13,120 nt of DNA from an uncultured Verrucomicrobiota bacterium. GTDB lineage: Bacteria; Verrucomicrobiota; Verrucomicrobiia; Opitutales; Opitutaceae. Position 1 is the stretch's first letter. Every line of letters begins with the position of its first letter. Of this stretch, positions 1 through 6,245 are shown in pieces. Under the pieces are notes generated by a model. It worked only from the letters and a program-made list of their open reading frames with translations. It searched no databases and was not told where the DNA came from. The stretch is from contig CAIXIZ010000393.1 of the NCBI GenBank assembly GCA_903919625.1, forward strand, positions 1 to 13,120, written 5' to 3'. Position numbers and translations under genes: made by a program.

Positions 1-245
1 GCCAGATGGTTTATGTCGGAGCAATGACTGAGTGCCAGGAGGATATATGGCTGGAATAATTTGGTAAGTAAATATAAGAGAATAAGAAAAGAATTTTATT
101 CATCTGGATATAAGAAGGTTTTAAGGTAAGTCGAGGCCATGCTGACCGGATAAATGCATATGGGCATTGATTGATTACTCGATTACTGGAGTGGCTAGAA
201 TAGGATAAAAACTAACAAAAATCGGCCTGACCCCTTTTAGAATAG
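1..245. other. AT-rich stretch with no supported gene
   Basis: This stretch is visibly richer in A and T (most clearly 55-130 and 195-240) than everything to its right. No reading frame of useful length is present. Frame 3 is open from the window edge to a TAA at 57-59 (18 codons) and could be the tail of a gene that starts outside the window, but it is too short to judge. The block ends with a 'ggcctgacccctttt' string at about 223-238, just before the ligase fragment opens. The composition suggests transferred or decayed DNA; this is inference. Confidence 0.45.
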
Positions 246-314
246 GCTTGCCGATGCGGCTTTTCCCTGCATTCGTGCCATCGCATTGGACCAGGAGCAT
301 CTTCCCCACCACAC

Positions 315-1343
315 TTGCCCACCCTTCAGTCAGAATTCCTTTATCACGGAGTCCATCGGCTGTCCTATGGCTGGCAGAATCCGAATTTTGCCGCTGCCGT
401 CATCGTCTGCCTGCTGCCGTTGATCTGGGTGCTGACGGACCTTAAGACCCAAAAGGGTGGCGGCGGTGTATATCTGACCTGGCTGGCGGAAATTCTTCTC
501 GGCCTGATGCTAGTCTGGACCTTTTCCCGCGGCGCCGTGCTGGCCTGGGCCGTGAGCGTGGTGGTTTACGGATTGGTTTTTCCGCGGCTTGGCGACAACG
601 GCCCAAAACCGTCAGTTTCCCGGCAACACCTCCTGCTGCGGCTGATAATCTTGGGCATCGCGGCCAGCAGCAACGGAGTGCTCGGCCGGTTTGCCAGTGT
701 GGCGGAGGGCGATGCCTCGGCCGTGAACCGGCTCGAACTCTGGTCCGGGGGACTTTCCATGCTGCGCTATGCCCCGCTCACGGGCTGGGGTTCGGGCAAT
801 TCCGGTCTCGCCTTCATGCAATGGTTTCAAAATCCCGCCTCCACCTTTGGCGTGGGCGGCATGGTCAACAGCTACCTGTGGTTCGCCGTGGAGCACGGTC
901 TCCCCGCCCTGTTTCTCGCCCTGCTGGCTTTCGTCATGCCGTGCAGCCTGGGATTTCTGCAAACCGAAATCCAATCAGGGGCTCGTCAGCTTCTGCTCAA
1001 AGGCGCTGTCACCGGGTTGATTTGCTTCATGGTGAGCTCGGTTTTCAGCACGTTCTGTGAGTTGTTGGGTATTTGTGAACGTAAAATTATGGTCAAAAGG
1101 CCGGTTTGGTGCAGGGTTGCCAGCATCGTCAGGTCTCCTCTGCCCACCGACCCCAAGACCATCGGCGAACACCTCCACAAAAGGAGGGCCGAGCTTGGCC
1201 TGACGCAGCGGCAAGTTGCTAACCAAATGGGGGTTTGGCTGGCAACCCTCGTTTGCTGGGAGGGCAACCGCCACCAGCCCACCAGCAAGGCCCGTGCGCG
1301 GATTGTCGCATGGCTTGGCTTCGATCCCCGGCAGCCAAAATAG
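315..1343 (+). CDS. O-antigen ligase/polymerase fragment fused in frame to an HTH domain (chimeric ORF)
   Basis: Residues 1 to about 250 resemble the central part of Wzy/WaaL-type O-antigen ligases, membrane proteins that join or polymerise surface polysaccharide units. Visible are a membrane segment after 'GWQNPNFAAA', a second one carrying the family-typical 'TFSRGAVLAW', the 'NRLELWSGG...PLTGWGSGNSG' loop, and 'VEHGLPALFLALLAF'. Family members usually have over 400 residues and about ten or more membrane helices; here the N-terminal helices and the end are missing. The frame is open from 246, and the only early starts are non-ATG (TTG at 315), so the true 5' end is probably lost. After 'VSSVFSTF' (about 1050) similarity stops and the frame continues into an HTH domain (see 1089-1343). 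Most likely a pseudogene remnant that happens to read through; a functional fusion is unlikely because the ligase half is incomplete. Confidence 0.6.
   Translation: MPTLQSEFLYHGVHRLSYGWQNPNFAAAVIVCLLPLIWVLTDLKTQKGGGGVYLTWLAEILLGLMLVWTFSRGAVLAWAVSVVVYGLVFPRLGDNGPKPSVSRQHLLLRLIILGIAASSNGVLGRFASVAEGDASAVNRLELWSGGLSMLRYAPLTGWGSGNSGLAFMQWFQNPASTFGVGGMVNSYLWFAVEHGLPALFLALLAFVMPCSLGFLQTEIQSGARQLLLKGAVTGLICFMVSSVFSTFCELLGICERKIMVKRPVWCRVASIVRSPLPTDPKTIGEHLHKRRAELGLTQRQVANQMGVWLATLVCWEGNRHQPTSKARARIVAWLGFDPRQPK
1089..1343 (+). CDS. Small Cro/C1-type (XRE) helix-turn-helix protein, 84 aa
   Basis: An ATG at 1089, in frame with the ligase fragment, would give an 84-residue protein. Its core reads 'DPKTIGEHLHKRRAELGLTQ', followed by 'RQVANQMGV' and 'WEGNRHQPT', the pattern of a Cro/C1 HTH: helix 1 with KRR, the 'GLTQ' turn, recognition helix, then the W-E-x-N-R motif before the last helix. 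Small proteins with this 'PKTIGEHL..RR..LGL.Q..VA' layout bind DNA, but no target can be named. It may be an independent small gene, or the tail of a larger protein left by the same rearrangement that cut the ligase. No clear Shine-Dalgarno site precedes the ATG. The HTH assignment is firm; the gene boundaries are not. Confidence 0.55.
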   Translation: MVKRPVWCRVASIVRSPLPTDPKTIGEHLHKRRAELGLTQRQVANQMGVWLATLVCWEGNRHQPTSKARARIVAWLGFDPRQPK

Positions 1344-1348
1344 CGATC

Positions 1349-1388
1349 CCAACGGCAGACTTCCGGCCCAACCGCCGTTGGCCTTTTG
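1349..1388 (+). terminator. Weak terminator-like hairpin after the HTH ORF
   Basis: An 8-bp perfect stem, CCAACGGC (1349-1356) with GCCGTTGG (1374-1381), has a 17-nt loop and is followed by CCTTTTGG. It begins five bases after the stop codon, where a terminator is expected, but the loop is long and the T-run is only four bases, so it is at best a weak intrinsic terminator. Confidence 0.3.
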
Positions 1389-1539
1389 GAAAACAGCCCC
1401 AGCCCGCCCCTTTTGGCGCGGCAGCGGGTTGGTGTTACGATGAAGGACGGAAGGTCGCCCACGATGGGCAGCCGGTGTTCATCACGGCCGCAACGATAGC
1501 CCGGCCTGCCACGCCCCGCCAGAATTTGCGCTGGGGTGA
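1382..1539. other. No supported gene
   Basis: Several overlapping frames are open here but none shows a recognisable domain or a clear start. One plus frame ends at 1561 with 'RQNLRWGDQLVTRL' and could be a decayed C-terminus. I could not link it to a family. Confidence 0.3.
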
Positions 1540-1751
1540 TCAGCTTGTGACGCGGTTGTAGCGTCCATCATGCTCGACGCCGATGCCTTCCTGATCCAAC
1601 GCCGCGCGCAGCGCCGAAGCGAGCTGATAGACAGCCTGTTCCCGGTCGGTCGCGATCTTGACGATGAGAAGATCCTCAGCCTTTCCACGGAAGAAGCCTT
1701 TCCCCTTCAGGAGGCTGAACGAGGGGAACTCCACGGCGACGGCAGTCTGAA
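1540..1751 (-). pseudogene. Unidentified C-terminal gene fragment
   Basis: About 70 codons on the minus strand read 'QTAVAVEFPSFSLLKGKGFF', then 'AEDLLIVKIATDREQAVYQL' and 'IGVEHDGRYNRV', ending with TGA at 1540-1542. Third codon positions are nearly all G or C and the residue mix looks like a real folded protein, unlike the shadow frames on the other strand. Beyond about 1751 the frame stays open but turns into the antisense of the MetK-like fragment, so the N-terminal part has been lost. I do not recognise the family. The loss of the 5' end at the same point where the plus-strand neighbour loses its own 5' end points to a deletion or inversion breakpoint. Confidence 0.4.
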
Positions 1752-2275
1752 TTGATATTGTCACCGCCGCCCTCCGGCAGAAATCCGACTCGCTCGTCGG
1801 CGTGGAGGTCGCCGTCCATCGCGGGTGCGTCTTCATTGACGGACGGATTGCGACCGGCCCCGCGCGTCTGGACATCGCGCAGATCGTCCGCGAGGCCTAT
1901 CGGCACGCCGGCTACGGCGGGCCTTGGATTCCCGAGCCCGCCAAATTGGGGCTCACCACCGATCTCTGCGAGGAGGAGTTGCCAGCCAAGGAATCAGACA
2001 TCCGCCCCATTTCGGACGACCAGAACATCGTCATCGGCCATGCCTGCGGCCACGGTGGGACCAACCATCTCCCGCTCGCCCATTGGGTCGCCGGGGAATT
2101 GGGCCGGGGGTTGTTCGCCACGTTGCGCGGTGACCGCCAGCTCGCGGCCACGTTTGGCCCTGACTTCAAGGTGCTGGCCTCGCTGGAAGTATCGCCTCGC
2201 ACGGGTGCAGCCGGTTGGAGTCAAGAAGGTGCCCATGCTGCGGTTCTACACGGTGTTCAATGCCTCGCAGATTGA
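1751..2275 (+). pseudogene. Divergent S-adenosylmethionine-synthetase-like (MetK-like) fragment
   Basis: The frame opens after a TGA at 1748-1750, with GTG at 1802 as the first possible start. It reads 'IDIVTAALRQKSDSLVGVEV', 'RIATGPARLDIAQIVREAYR', 'HAGYGG', then 'ESDIRPISDDQNIVIGHACG' and 'NHLPLAHWVAGEL'. This follows the order of canonical MetK: the 'ACET..TGMV.VAGEI' strand, 'V.R..I..IGY', the 'DQG.MFGYA' nucleotide-site region, and 'MP.PI.LAH.L'. The match is diverged: DQNIVIGHACG stands where DQGLMFGYA is expected, so this is probably a paralog. MetK makes S-adenosylmethionine from methionine and ATP. The fragment lacks the N-terminal HPDK region and everything after the first domain; homology fades near 2190, and the rest to the stop at 2275 overlaps the ArdC-like frame. 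It cannot be a working enzyme by itself. Confidence 0.5.
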
Positions 2276-2795
2276 AGGCATCCAGTTCCCAGAAGTGCCG
2301 AAGCGGTCCGGGACGGAGTTCATGCCATCGGAGGCAGCAGAGTCCGTGGTTGCGTTGTGGCCTGACGGCCCGCGCATCCTGCATGGCATGGCCCGCGCCA
2401 GCTACGCCGTCAAGGAGGACGAAATCCAAATGCCCAGCCGGGACAGTTTCGACTCCCCGGCGGAGTATTACGGGACGCTCTTTCACGAAATGGCCCACGC
2501 CACCGGTGCGCCCAAACGCCTGAACCGTGCTTTCGGCAAACGGTATGGGGATGACCTGTATTCGCGGGAGGAGCTTGTGGCAGAAATGACCTCAGCTTTT
2601 CTCTGCGCCCACTGTGGCCTCGACAACGATGTCATCCAAAATCAGGCCGCCTACGTCGCCAACTGGATCAAAGCCCTGAAAGCTGATCCCAAGCTGGTGA
2701 TCGTGGCGGCAAGCAAAGCCCAGAAAGCCGCCAACTTAATTCTGGGGATTGTCCCGGAAGACATGGCGGCCCAGCCCGCCGAGGCCACCGCCTGA
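2205..2795 (+). pseudogene. C-terminal half of an ArdC-like antirestriction protein (zincin metallopeptidase domain)
   Basis: The frame reads 'VKKVPMLRFYTVFNASQIEG', then 'SPAEYYGTLFHEMAHATGAP', 'KRLNR', and 'YSREELVAEMTSAFL', ending with TGA at 2793-2795. HEMAH (codons at 2484-2498) is a HExxH zinc site and the downstream EELVAE supplies the third ligand, as in the zincin-like domain of ArdC proteins. ArdC proteins are plasmid- or ICE-borne; the N-terminal domain binds single-stranded DNA and protects incoming DNA from restriction. That N-terminal domain is absent: upstream the same frame is only a shadow of the MetK-like fragment, so the gene is truncated at about 2195-2215. An ATG at 2235 could start a product of about 186 residues that keeps the protease active site. 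Its cargo-type family supports a mobile-element origin for this area. Confidence 0.65.
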
Positions 2796-2804
2796 CAGCA
2801 AAGT

Positions 2805-3637
2805 TTAGCCAGCCCCTCTTGCGAGGGGCTTTTTCTTGCCCGCTCCATGAGACTTGGCGCTGTTGCTCGGCTCCGCGCAGAGACGCACGGAGGCAGGGCT
2901 CCATCTCTTTTCCCAGACGGGCCGGATCATTTTTTGGCAGGCGCACGTCTCTGCCGCGCGACGATTCATGGTCATGAGGTTGAACGCAGGCTCGAAAGAA
3001 AGGAGGGCCATGTTGGGGCCGTGAGGGAGTTTGCCGACGGCCATCTTCGCGATGGCTGCCGTGACGAAGAGCCCGGCCGTGTAGGACGAGAACGGCAGCG
3101 CCGCGTCGATTTGTTTGCCGGACGCCAGCTTCACAGAACCGGCGGCGCAAATGAGCGGGCCGGCGGGCTCCTCTGGAAAGCGGTCGAGCTGGCAGTCGTC
3201 GACGAACGGGATGTGACGGCCGAACTGGATTCCCCAGTTGCGGCCCGTCGAGGCCTGGAGCGTTACGGGCGGATAGTTTGACTGATGGAGCGACGGACAC
3301 CGTGCTCGTTAGCCAGCGCCAGCCAAGCGTCGTGTTTGCGCAGCAAGGTCGGATTGGCCTGCACAAATGCGTTCCATGTGAGCGGATGAGGAGTGGCTGA
3401 GACGCCACGAGCCATGAGGTAGTCGGCGACAACGGTGGCTTTTGCCTGCCCGTCGTGTTGGGCCTCGAAGAGAGGTGACCGATCGAGATTTTCGATTTCG
3501 ATTTTGTCCAAGTCCACCACGTCGACGTGGCCAAGAAACCCGAGCCGAGGGATAAAGTAAGCGCACGCCGAGCCCACGGAGCCGGCACCCACCATGAGCA
3601 CATCCAATGGACACGGTTCATGGTGAGCCGGTGCCAC
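2805..3637 (-). pseudogene. ThiF/MoeB/E1-like adenylyltransferase, broken by a frameshift
   Basis: The first part (3637 to about 3280) reads 'LDVLMVGAGSVGSACAYFIP', 'VDVVDLDKIEIENLDRSPLF', and 'NEHGVRRSIS'. This is the Rossmann ATP site (GAGSVGS) plus the acidic and arginine residues (DLD...NLDR) of the E1-like superfamily, which adenylates the C-terminus of ubiquitin-like or sulfur-carrier proteins. This frame stops at 3263. A second frame, open from 3308 downward, continues it naturally with 'QSNYPPVTLQASTGRNWGIQ', 'FGRHIPFVDDCQLDRF', 'PLICAAGSVKLASG', and 'FVTAAIAKMAVG'. One missing base at about 3275-3300 explains the break. The Cys in DDCQLDR (3192-3194) is a candidate catalytic cysteine. 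The start is uncertain (GTG at 3637), and the C-terminal end after about 2900 looks degraded. The subfamily cannot be fixed by eye. No E2, JAB protease or ubiquitin-like partner remains in the window. Confidence 0.65.
2811..2837 (+). terminator. Rho-independent terminator after the ArdC-like fragment
   Basis: A perfect 8-bp stem, AGCCCCTC (2811-2818) with GAGGGGCT (2823-2830), has a TTGC tetraloop; the end of the stem and following bases give TTTTTCTT. It lies 15 bases after the stop codon. On the minus strand no T-run follows, so it acts only for the plus strand. The minus-strand ThiF frame runs over it before its TAA at 2805, suggesting that this frame has lost its original stop. Confidence 0.8.
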
Positions 3638-3678
3638 CCGCCAGCCTCCACCCCCAATGCAACCTGCTGCCGCAGATT

Positions 3679-3698
3679 CCCGCTTTTCCCAAAGCGGG
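3679..3698. repeat. Short perfect hairpin
   Basis: CCCGCTTT (3679-3686) pairs with AAAGCGGG (3691-3698) around a TCCC loop. No T-run follows on either strand, so it is not a typical terminator. The stretch 3638-3806 around it holds no supported gene. It could be a dispersed palindromic repeat or the leader of the broken ThiF-like gene; copy number cannot be seen from one window. Confidence 0.35.
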
Positions 3699-3806
3699 CT
3701 ACGCGAAGAAGACCACCCCGGCCCGGGACAGCCGGGACGGATTCGTGCGTCTCCCTAATTTTACAAGACCGATCAATAGGTTGCACTTCCGGCAAACCGC
3801 CTCGGG

Positions 3807-3891
3807 GCATTGTCACTTAATACGTGACAATGATCTGGGGCGAAGGGTGCGTTTGCTCCCCAGGCAAGTGTCACGTATTAAGTGACAATGC
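3807..3891. repeat. 23-bp perfect inverted repeat with nested palindromes (REPIN/MITE-like)
   Basis: Positions 3807-3829 (GCATTGTCACTTAATACGTG followed by ACA) are the exact reverse complement of 3869-3891. Inside the 39-nt spacer CTGGGG (3835-3840) pairs with CCCCAG (3858-3863), so the whole 85-nt unit can fold into one long hairpin. The left arm is itself a 9-bp inverted repeat, CATTGTCAC/GTGACAATG around TTAATAC; the right arm keeps six of these base pairs. Two palindromic units in opposite orientation describe a REP doublet (REPIN) or a small MITE. There is no transposase in the window and no T-run, so a terminator is unlikely. It sits at the border between the gene remnants and purU. Confidence 0.7.
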
Positions 3892-4076
3892 GATTGGGGG
3901 CACCGGGGGGACGCGGGGCGGTGTTCCTGCCGTGGCGCCGGGACCGGCAGCGGCGGCGCAGGCACCACCGGGCGGGCACCGTCGGGTGGGCGGCGCCGGG
4001 CGGGCAGCTGAACCGGCCTGGCCGCCAATGTTTGCGGTTGCCGCGGGGTGCGGGGGTTTGGCAAGATTGGCGGCCT

Positions 4077-4931
4077 ATGTCCTCTTCCACCTCCCTTGTC
4101 GCCCTCATGCATGGCCCCGACCGGCCCGGCCTCGTGGCGCGCGTCTCCGGCTGGATCTTTGAGCGCGGCGGCAACATCCTTCATGCCGACCAGCACAGCG
4201 ACACCGAGGCGGGCATTTTTTTCCAGCGCGTCGAATGGGCCTCCGCCCCGGGCGGTGCGGCGGCCGATGCGGCGGTGTTCCGCGCGTTTGCCGAATCGCT
4301 CGGCATGACCGCCCGCGTCGCCTCCTCGACGCGGCGGCCGCGCGTGGCGGTCCTGGTCTCGAAATTCGACCACTGTTTCCACGACCTGATCCTGCGGGGA
4401 AAGGCCGGCGAGCTGGCCGGCGACATCGTGGCCATTGTCTCCAATCACTCCGACCTGGAGGCCGCCACGCGCAGCTACGGCCTGCCGTTTCACCTCATTC
4501 CGGTCACCGCCGCCACCAAACCCGCCGACGAGGCGCGGCAGCTCGCGCTGCTCCGCCAGCTCGACGTGGAGCTGATCGTGCTCGCCCGTTACATGCAGGT
4601 GCTCTCGGCGGATTTCCTGGACAAGGCCGGCCGGCCCGTGATCAACATCCATCACTCGTTTCTGCCCGCGTTCGCCGGCGGCAAACCCTACCATCAGGCC
4701 GCCGCCCGCGGGGTGAAGCTCATCGGCGCCACCGCCCACTATGCGACGGCGGTGCTCGACGACGGTCCGATCATCCAGCAGGATGTGGCGCGCGTGACGC
4801 ACCGGCACAGCGTCGAGGATCTCATCCGCAAAGGCCGGGACCTCGAAAAAACCGTGCTGGCCCAGGCCGTGCGCTGGCACCTGGAAAACCGCGTGCTCGT
4901 CTATGGCAACAAGACCGTGGTGTTTGACTGA
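4077..4931 (+). CDS. purU: Formyltetrahydrofolate deformylase
   Basis: PurU hydrolyses 10-formyltetrahydrofolate to tetrahydrofolate and formate, balancing cytosolic one-carbon pools and supplying formate for PurT. The ATG at 4077 gives 284 residues, the usual family length; the frame is open back to 3882, but that stretch is low-complexity Arg/Gly translation. Residues about 5-80 form an N-terminal ACT domain ('LVALMHGPDRPGLVARVSGW', 'GGNILHADQHSD'). From about 85 a formyltransferase domain follows ('RVAVLVSKFDHCF', 'ARYMQVLS'). The motif INIHHSFLPAF starts at residue 189. N190, H192 and D228 ('LDDGPIIQQD') have the spacing of the GART-family catalytic Asn-His-Asp triad. The 185 bases upstream are G-rich with no recognisable gene or Shine-Dalgarno site. 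The gene appears monocistronic: a 293-base gap separates it from the next start. Confidence 0.93.
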   Translation: MSSSTSLVALMHGPDRPGLVARVSGWIFERGGNILHADQHSDTEAGIFFQRVEWASAPGGAAADAAVFRAFAESLGMTARVASSTRRPRVAVLVSKFDHCFHDLILRGKAGELAGDIVAIVSNHSDLEAATRSYGLPFHLIPVTAATKPADEARQLALLRQLDVELIVLARYMQVLSADFLDKAGRPVINIHHSFLPAFAGGKPYHQAAARGVKLIGATAHYATAVLDDGPIIQQDVARVTHRHSVEDLIRKGRDLEKTVLAQAVRWHLENRVLVYGNKTVVFD

Positions 4932-5084
4932 GCGGCAGCCCAGTCCGACCCCGGCGCCAGGGCATTTCCGGGACGCGCGCCTGATGGACCGGCCGGCAAC
5001 CGCAAACACCGCGGCAAAGGGCCGTTTGGCAGGGCATTCCACCGGGTAATGGACAGGGACGCATTTGGAAAATTGCCGGTCGCC

Positions 5085-5112
5085 CCCCGACATGTCGGGG
5101 ATAAACCCCGAC
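5085..5112. repeat. Alternating CCCCGAC/GTCGGGG palindromic repeat
   Basis: CCCCGACATGTCGGGG (5085-5100) is a perfect 16-bp palindrome. Its right half, GTCGGGG (5094-5100), also pairs with CCCCGAC at 5106-5112 across an ATAAA loop, giving two mutually exclusive hairpins. No T-run follows in the plus direction, so it does not look like the purU terminator. The form resembles bacterial extragenic palindromic repeats. The rest of the 4932-5224 gap holds no gene I can support. Confidence 0.6.
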
Positions 5113-5224
5113 CTACATAGACCACCGAACAATGCGTCTCCAACCTATAATTTCGGGCATGGACATGAGCGCACGGATTTGCTTTCGTGGCCGTTTTCCA
5201 AGCCCAAATCCCTCCGTTCCGACC

Positions 5225-6004
5225 ATGCCTGCCATCCCCCAGAAACCGAAAGCCACCGGCGACGACCGCAACCTCGTCCCCGTGGACGAAAATTACATCG
5301 CCCCCGGCCTGGAGGACAAATTGCGCCTGTTCTGGGAACACAACTCCCGGCTCGTGCTGGCCGCTGTCGCCGCCATCGCGCTGCTCATTGTGGGCCGGGA
5401 GGCCTATGGTCACATCGCGGCCCAGCATGAGCTGGCCATTGGCGAAGCCTATGCCGCCGCCACCACGGACAATGCCTTGAAAAGCTTCATCACCGAGCAT
5501 CCCGGCCACGCGCTTGCCGGCGTCGCCCAGCTTCGTCTCGCCGACAACGCCTATACGGCCGGCCGGTTCCCGGAGGCCCAGTCCGGCTATGAACAGGCCC
5601 TGCCCCTCCTGAAGGACACCCCGTTTGCCCCGCGCGCACAGCTGGGCGCGGCCGCCGCGCAACTGGAGGCCGGCCAGACCGCCCCGGCACTCGCCGCGCT
5701 CCGGCAAATCGTCGGCTCCGCCACCATGCCCAAGGCCATCCGGGCGGCCGCCGCGTATGATCTCGCAGCCCAGGCGGCCGAAGCCGGCCATGCCGATGAA
5801 GTCGGCCCGCTGGTTGAGCAGGTCATCAATCTGGACCCCAATCGGAACAGTCCGGTCGTGGAACTGGCGCTCTCGCTCCAGGCCCGTCAGACTCCGGCAG
5901 CCGCAACCGCCTCCTCCTCCAGCCCGACCCCGGCGCCCCCGGCGCCGAAAGCCGCCACCCCGGACGCGCTCGCGTTCCCCGCTGCGCCCAGCCTGCCCAA
6001 GTAA
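5225..6004 (+). CDS. Membrane-anchored tetratricopeptide protein, YfgM-like
   Basis: The ATG at 5225 gives 259 residues; the frame is open from 5132 but the extra residues are basic and unlike the family. An N-terminal cytoplasmic stretch leads to one membrane helix at about 42-57 ('RLVLAAVAAIALLIVG'), preceded by 'LEDKLRLFWEHN'. A helical TPR-like region follows: 'ALKSFITEHPGHALAGVAQL', then 'AGRFPEAQSGYEQALPLL' and 'LEAGQTAPALAALRQI'. The tail from about 225 is rich in Ala, Pro and Ser. This layout (short N-terminus, single helix, periplasmic TPRs with 'HP...A..A.LrLA') is that of the YfgM/TPR_21 family, described in E. coli as an ancillary partner of the SecYEG translocon and PpiD. The role here is inferred from architecture only. 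It stops 17 bases before the 3' end of the oppositely oriented tRNA gene. Confidence 0.72.
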   Translation: MPAIPQKPKATGDDRNLVPVDENYIAPGLEDKLRLFWEHNSRLVLAAVAAIALLIVGREAYGHIAAQHELAIGEAYAAATTDNALKSFITEHPGHALAGVAQLRLADNAYTAGRFPEAQSGYEQALPLLKDTPFAPRAQLGAAAAQLEAGQTAPALAALRQIVGSATMPKAIRAAAAYDLAAQAAEAGHADEVGPLVEQVINLDPNRNSPVVELALSLQARQTPAAATASSSSPTPAPPAPKAATPDALAFPAAPSLPK

Positions 6005-6021
6005 ACCAACGGCCCAAAAAA

Positions 6022-6098
6022 TGGTCGGGGCGGCGAGATTCGAACTCGCGACCTCCTGGTCCCAAACCAGGCGCTCTACCAGGCTAAGCTACACCCCG
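6022..6098 (-). tRNA. tRNA-Pro (anticodon UGG)
   Basis: Read on the minus strand, a 77-nt cloverleaf starts with CGGGGTG, paired to CGCCCCG with a single T-G pair. It has a D-arm with 'AGCCTGGTAGAGC', an anticodon arm CCTGG-TTTGGGA-CCAGG whose loop gives anticodon UGG, and a T-arm with GTTCGAATC. Discriminator A and an encoded CCA (6022-6024) end the gene, and six T residues follow directly. It decodes CCA and, by wobble, other proline codons. Confidence 0.97.
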
Positions 6099-6107
6099 CC
6101 GACTGGA

Positions 6108-6136
6108 CAGAGTCACACCGCCCTTGCGGCTGTCAA
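6108..6136 (-). promoter_or_regulatory. Candidate promoter of tRNA-Pro
   Basis: On the minus strand a perfect TTGACA (plus coordinates 6131-6136) lies 17 bases upstream of a weak -10 candidate, ACTCTG (6108-6113). Transcription would start a few bases before the tRNA 5' end at 6098. The -35 box is good and the -10 box poor, so this is a candidate only. Confidence 0.4.
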
Positions 6137-6245
6137 CTCATCCTTGTCCGTCGGCCCCGATTAACAATTGTGAAAAACTCGTTTCAATCTCTGCTTGCAT
6201 CGCCAATTTTTTCCCTCAGGGTCACGGCTCAAACCTTCAACTTAC

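Noticed and set aside
1..59. Possible C-terminal tail of an upstream gene (frame 3, stop at 57)
   Set aside because: Eighteen codons only, with no recognisable motif; cannot be separated from chance.
1752..2204. N-terminal 150 codons of the long plus-strand frame leading into the ArdC-like domain
   Set aside because: Ser/Pro/Arg-rich translation typical of an out-of-frame reading of the MetK-like fragment; only the part after about 2205 is real coding sequence.
2668..3816. 382-codon minus-strand frame across the ThiF-like region
   Set aside because: It is a third frame; the E1-like motifs lie in the other two minus frames.
3807..3891. CRISPR repeat or attachment site
   Set aside because: Only two inverted copies, no spacers in series, no integrase or tRNA next to it.
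3813..5132. 439-codon open frame on the minus strand over purU
   Set aside because: It is the antisense of purU and both palindromic repeats. The translation is Arg/Gly/His-rich without any domain, while the plus frame shows clear PurU motifs.
6022..6098. tRNA as integration site for a mobile element
   Set aside because: No integrase gene and no repeated tRNA 3' end was found on either side; neighbours are ordinary chromosomal genes.
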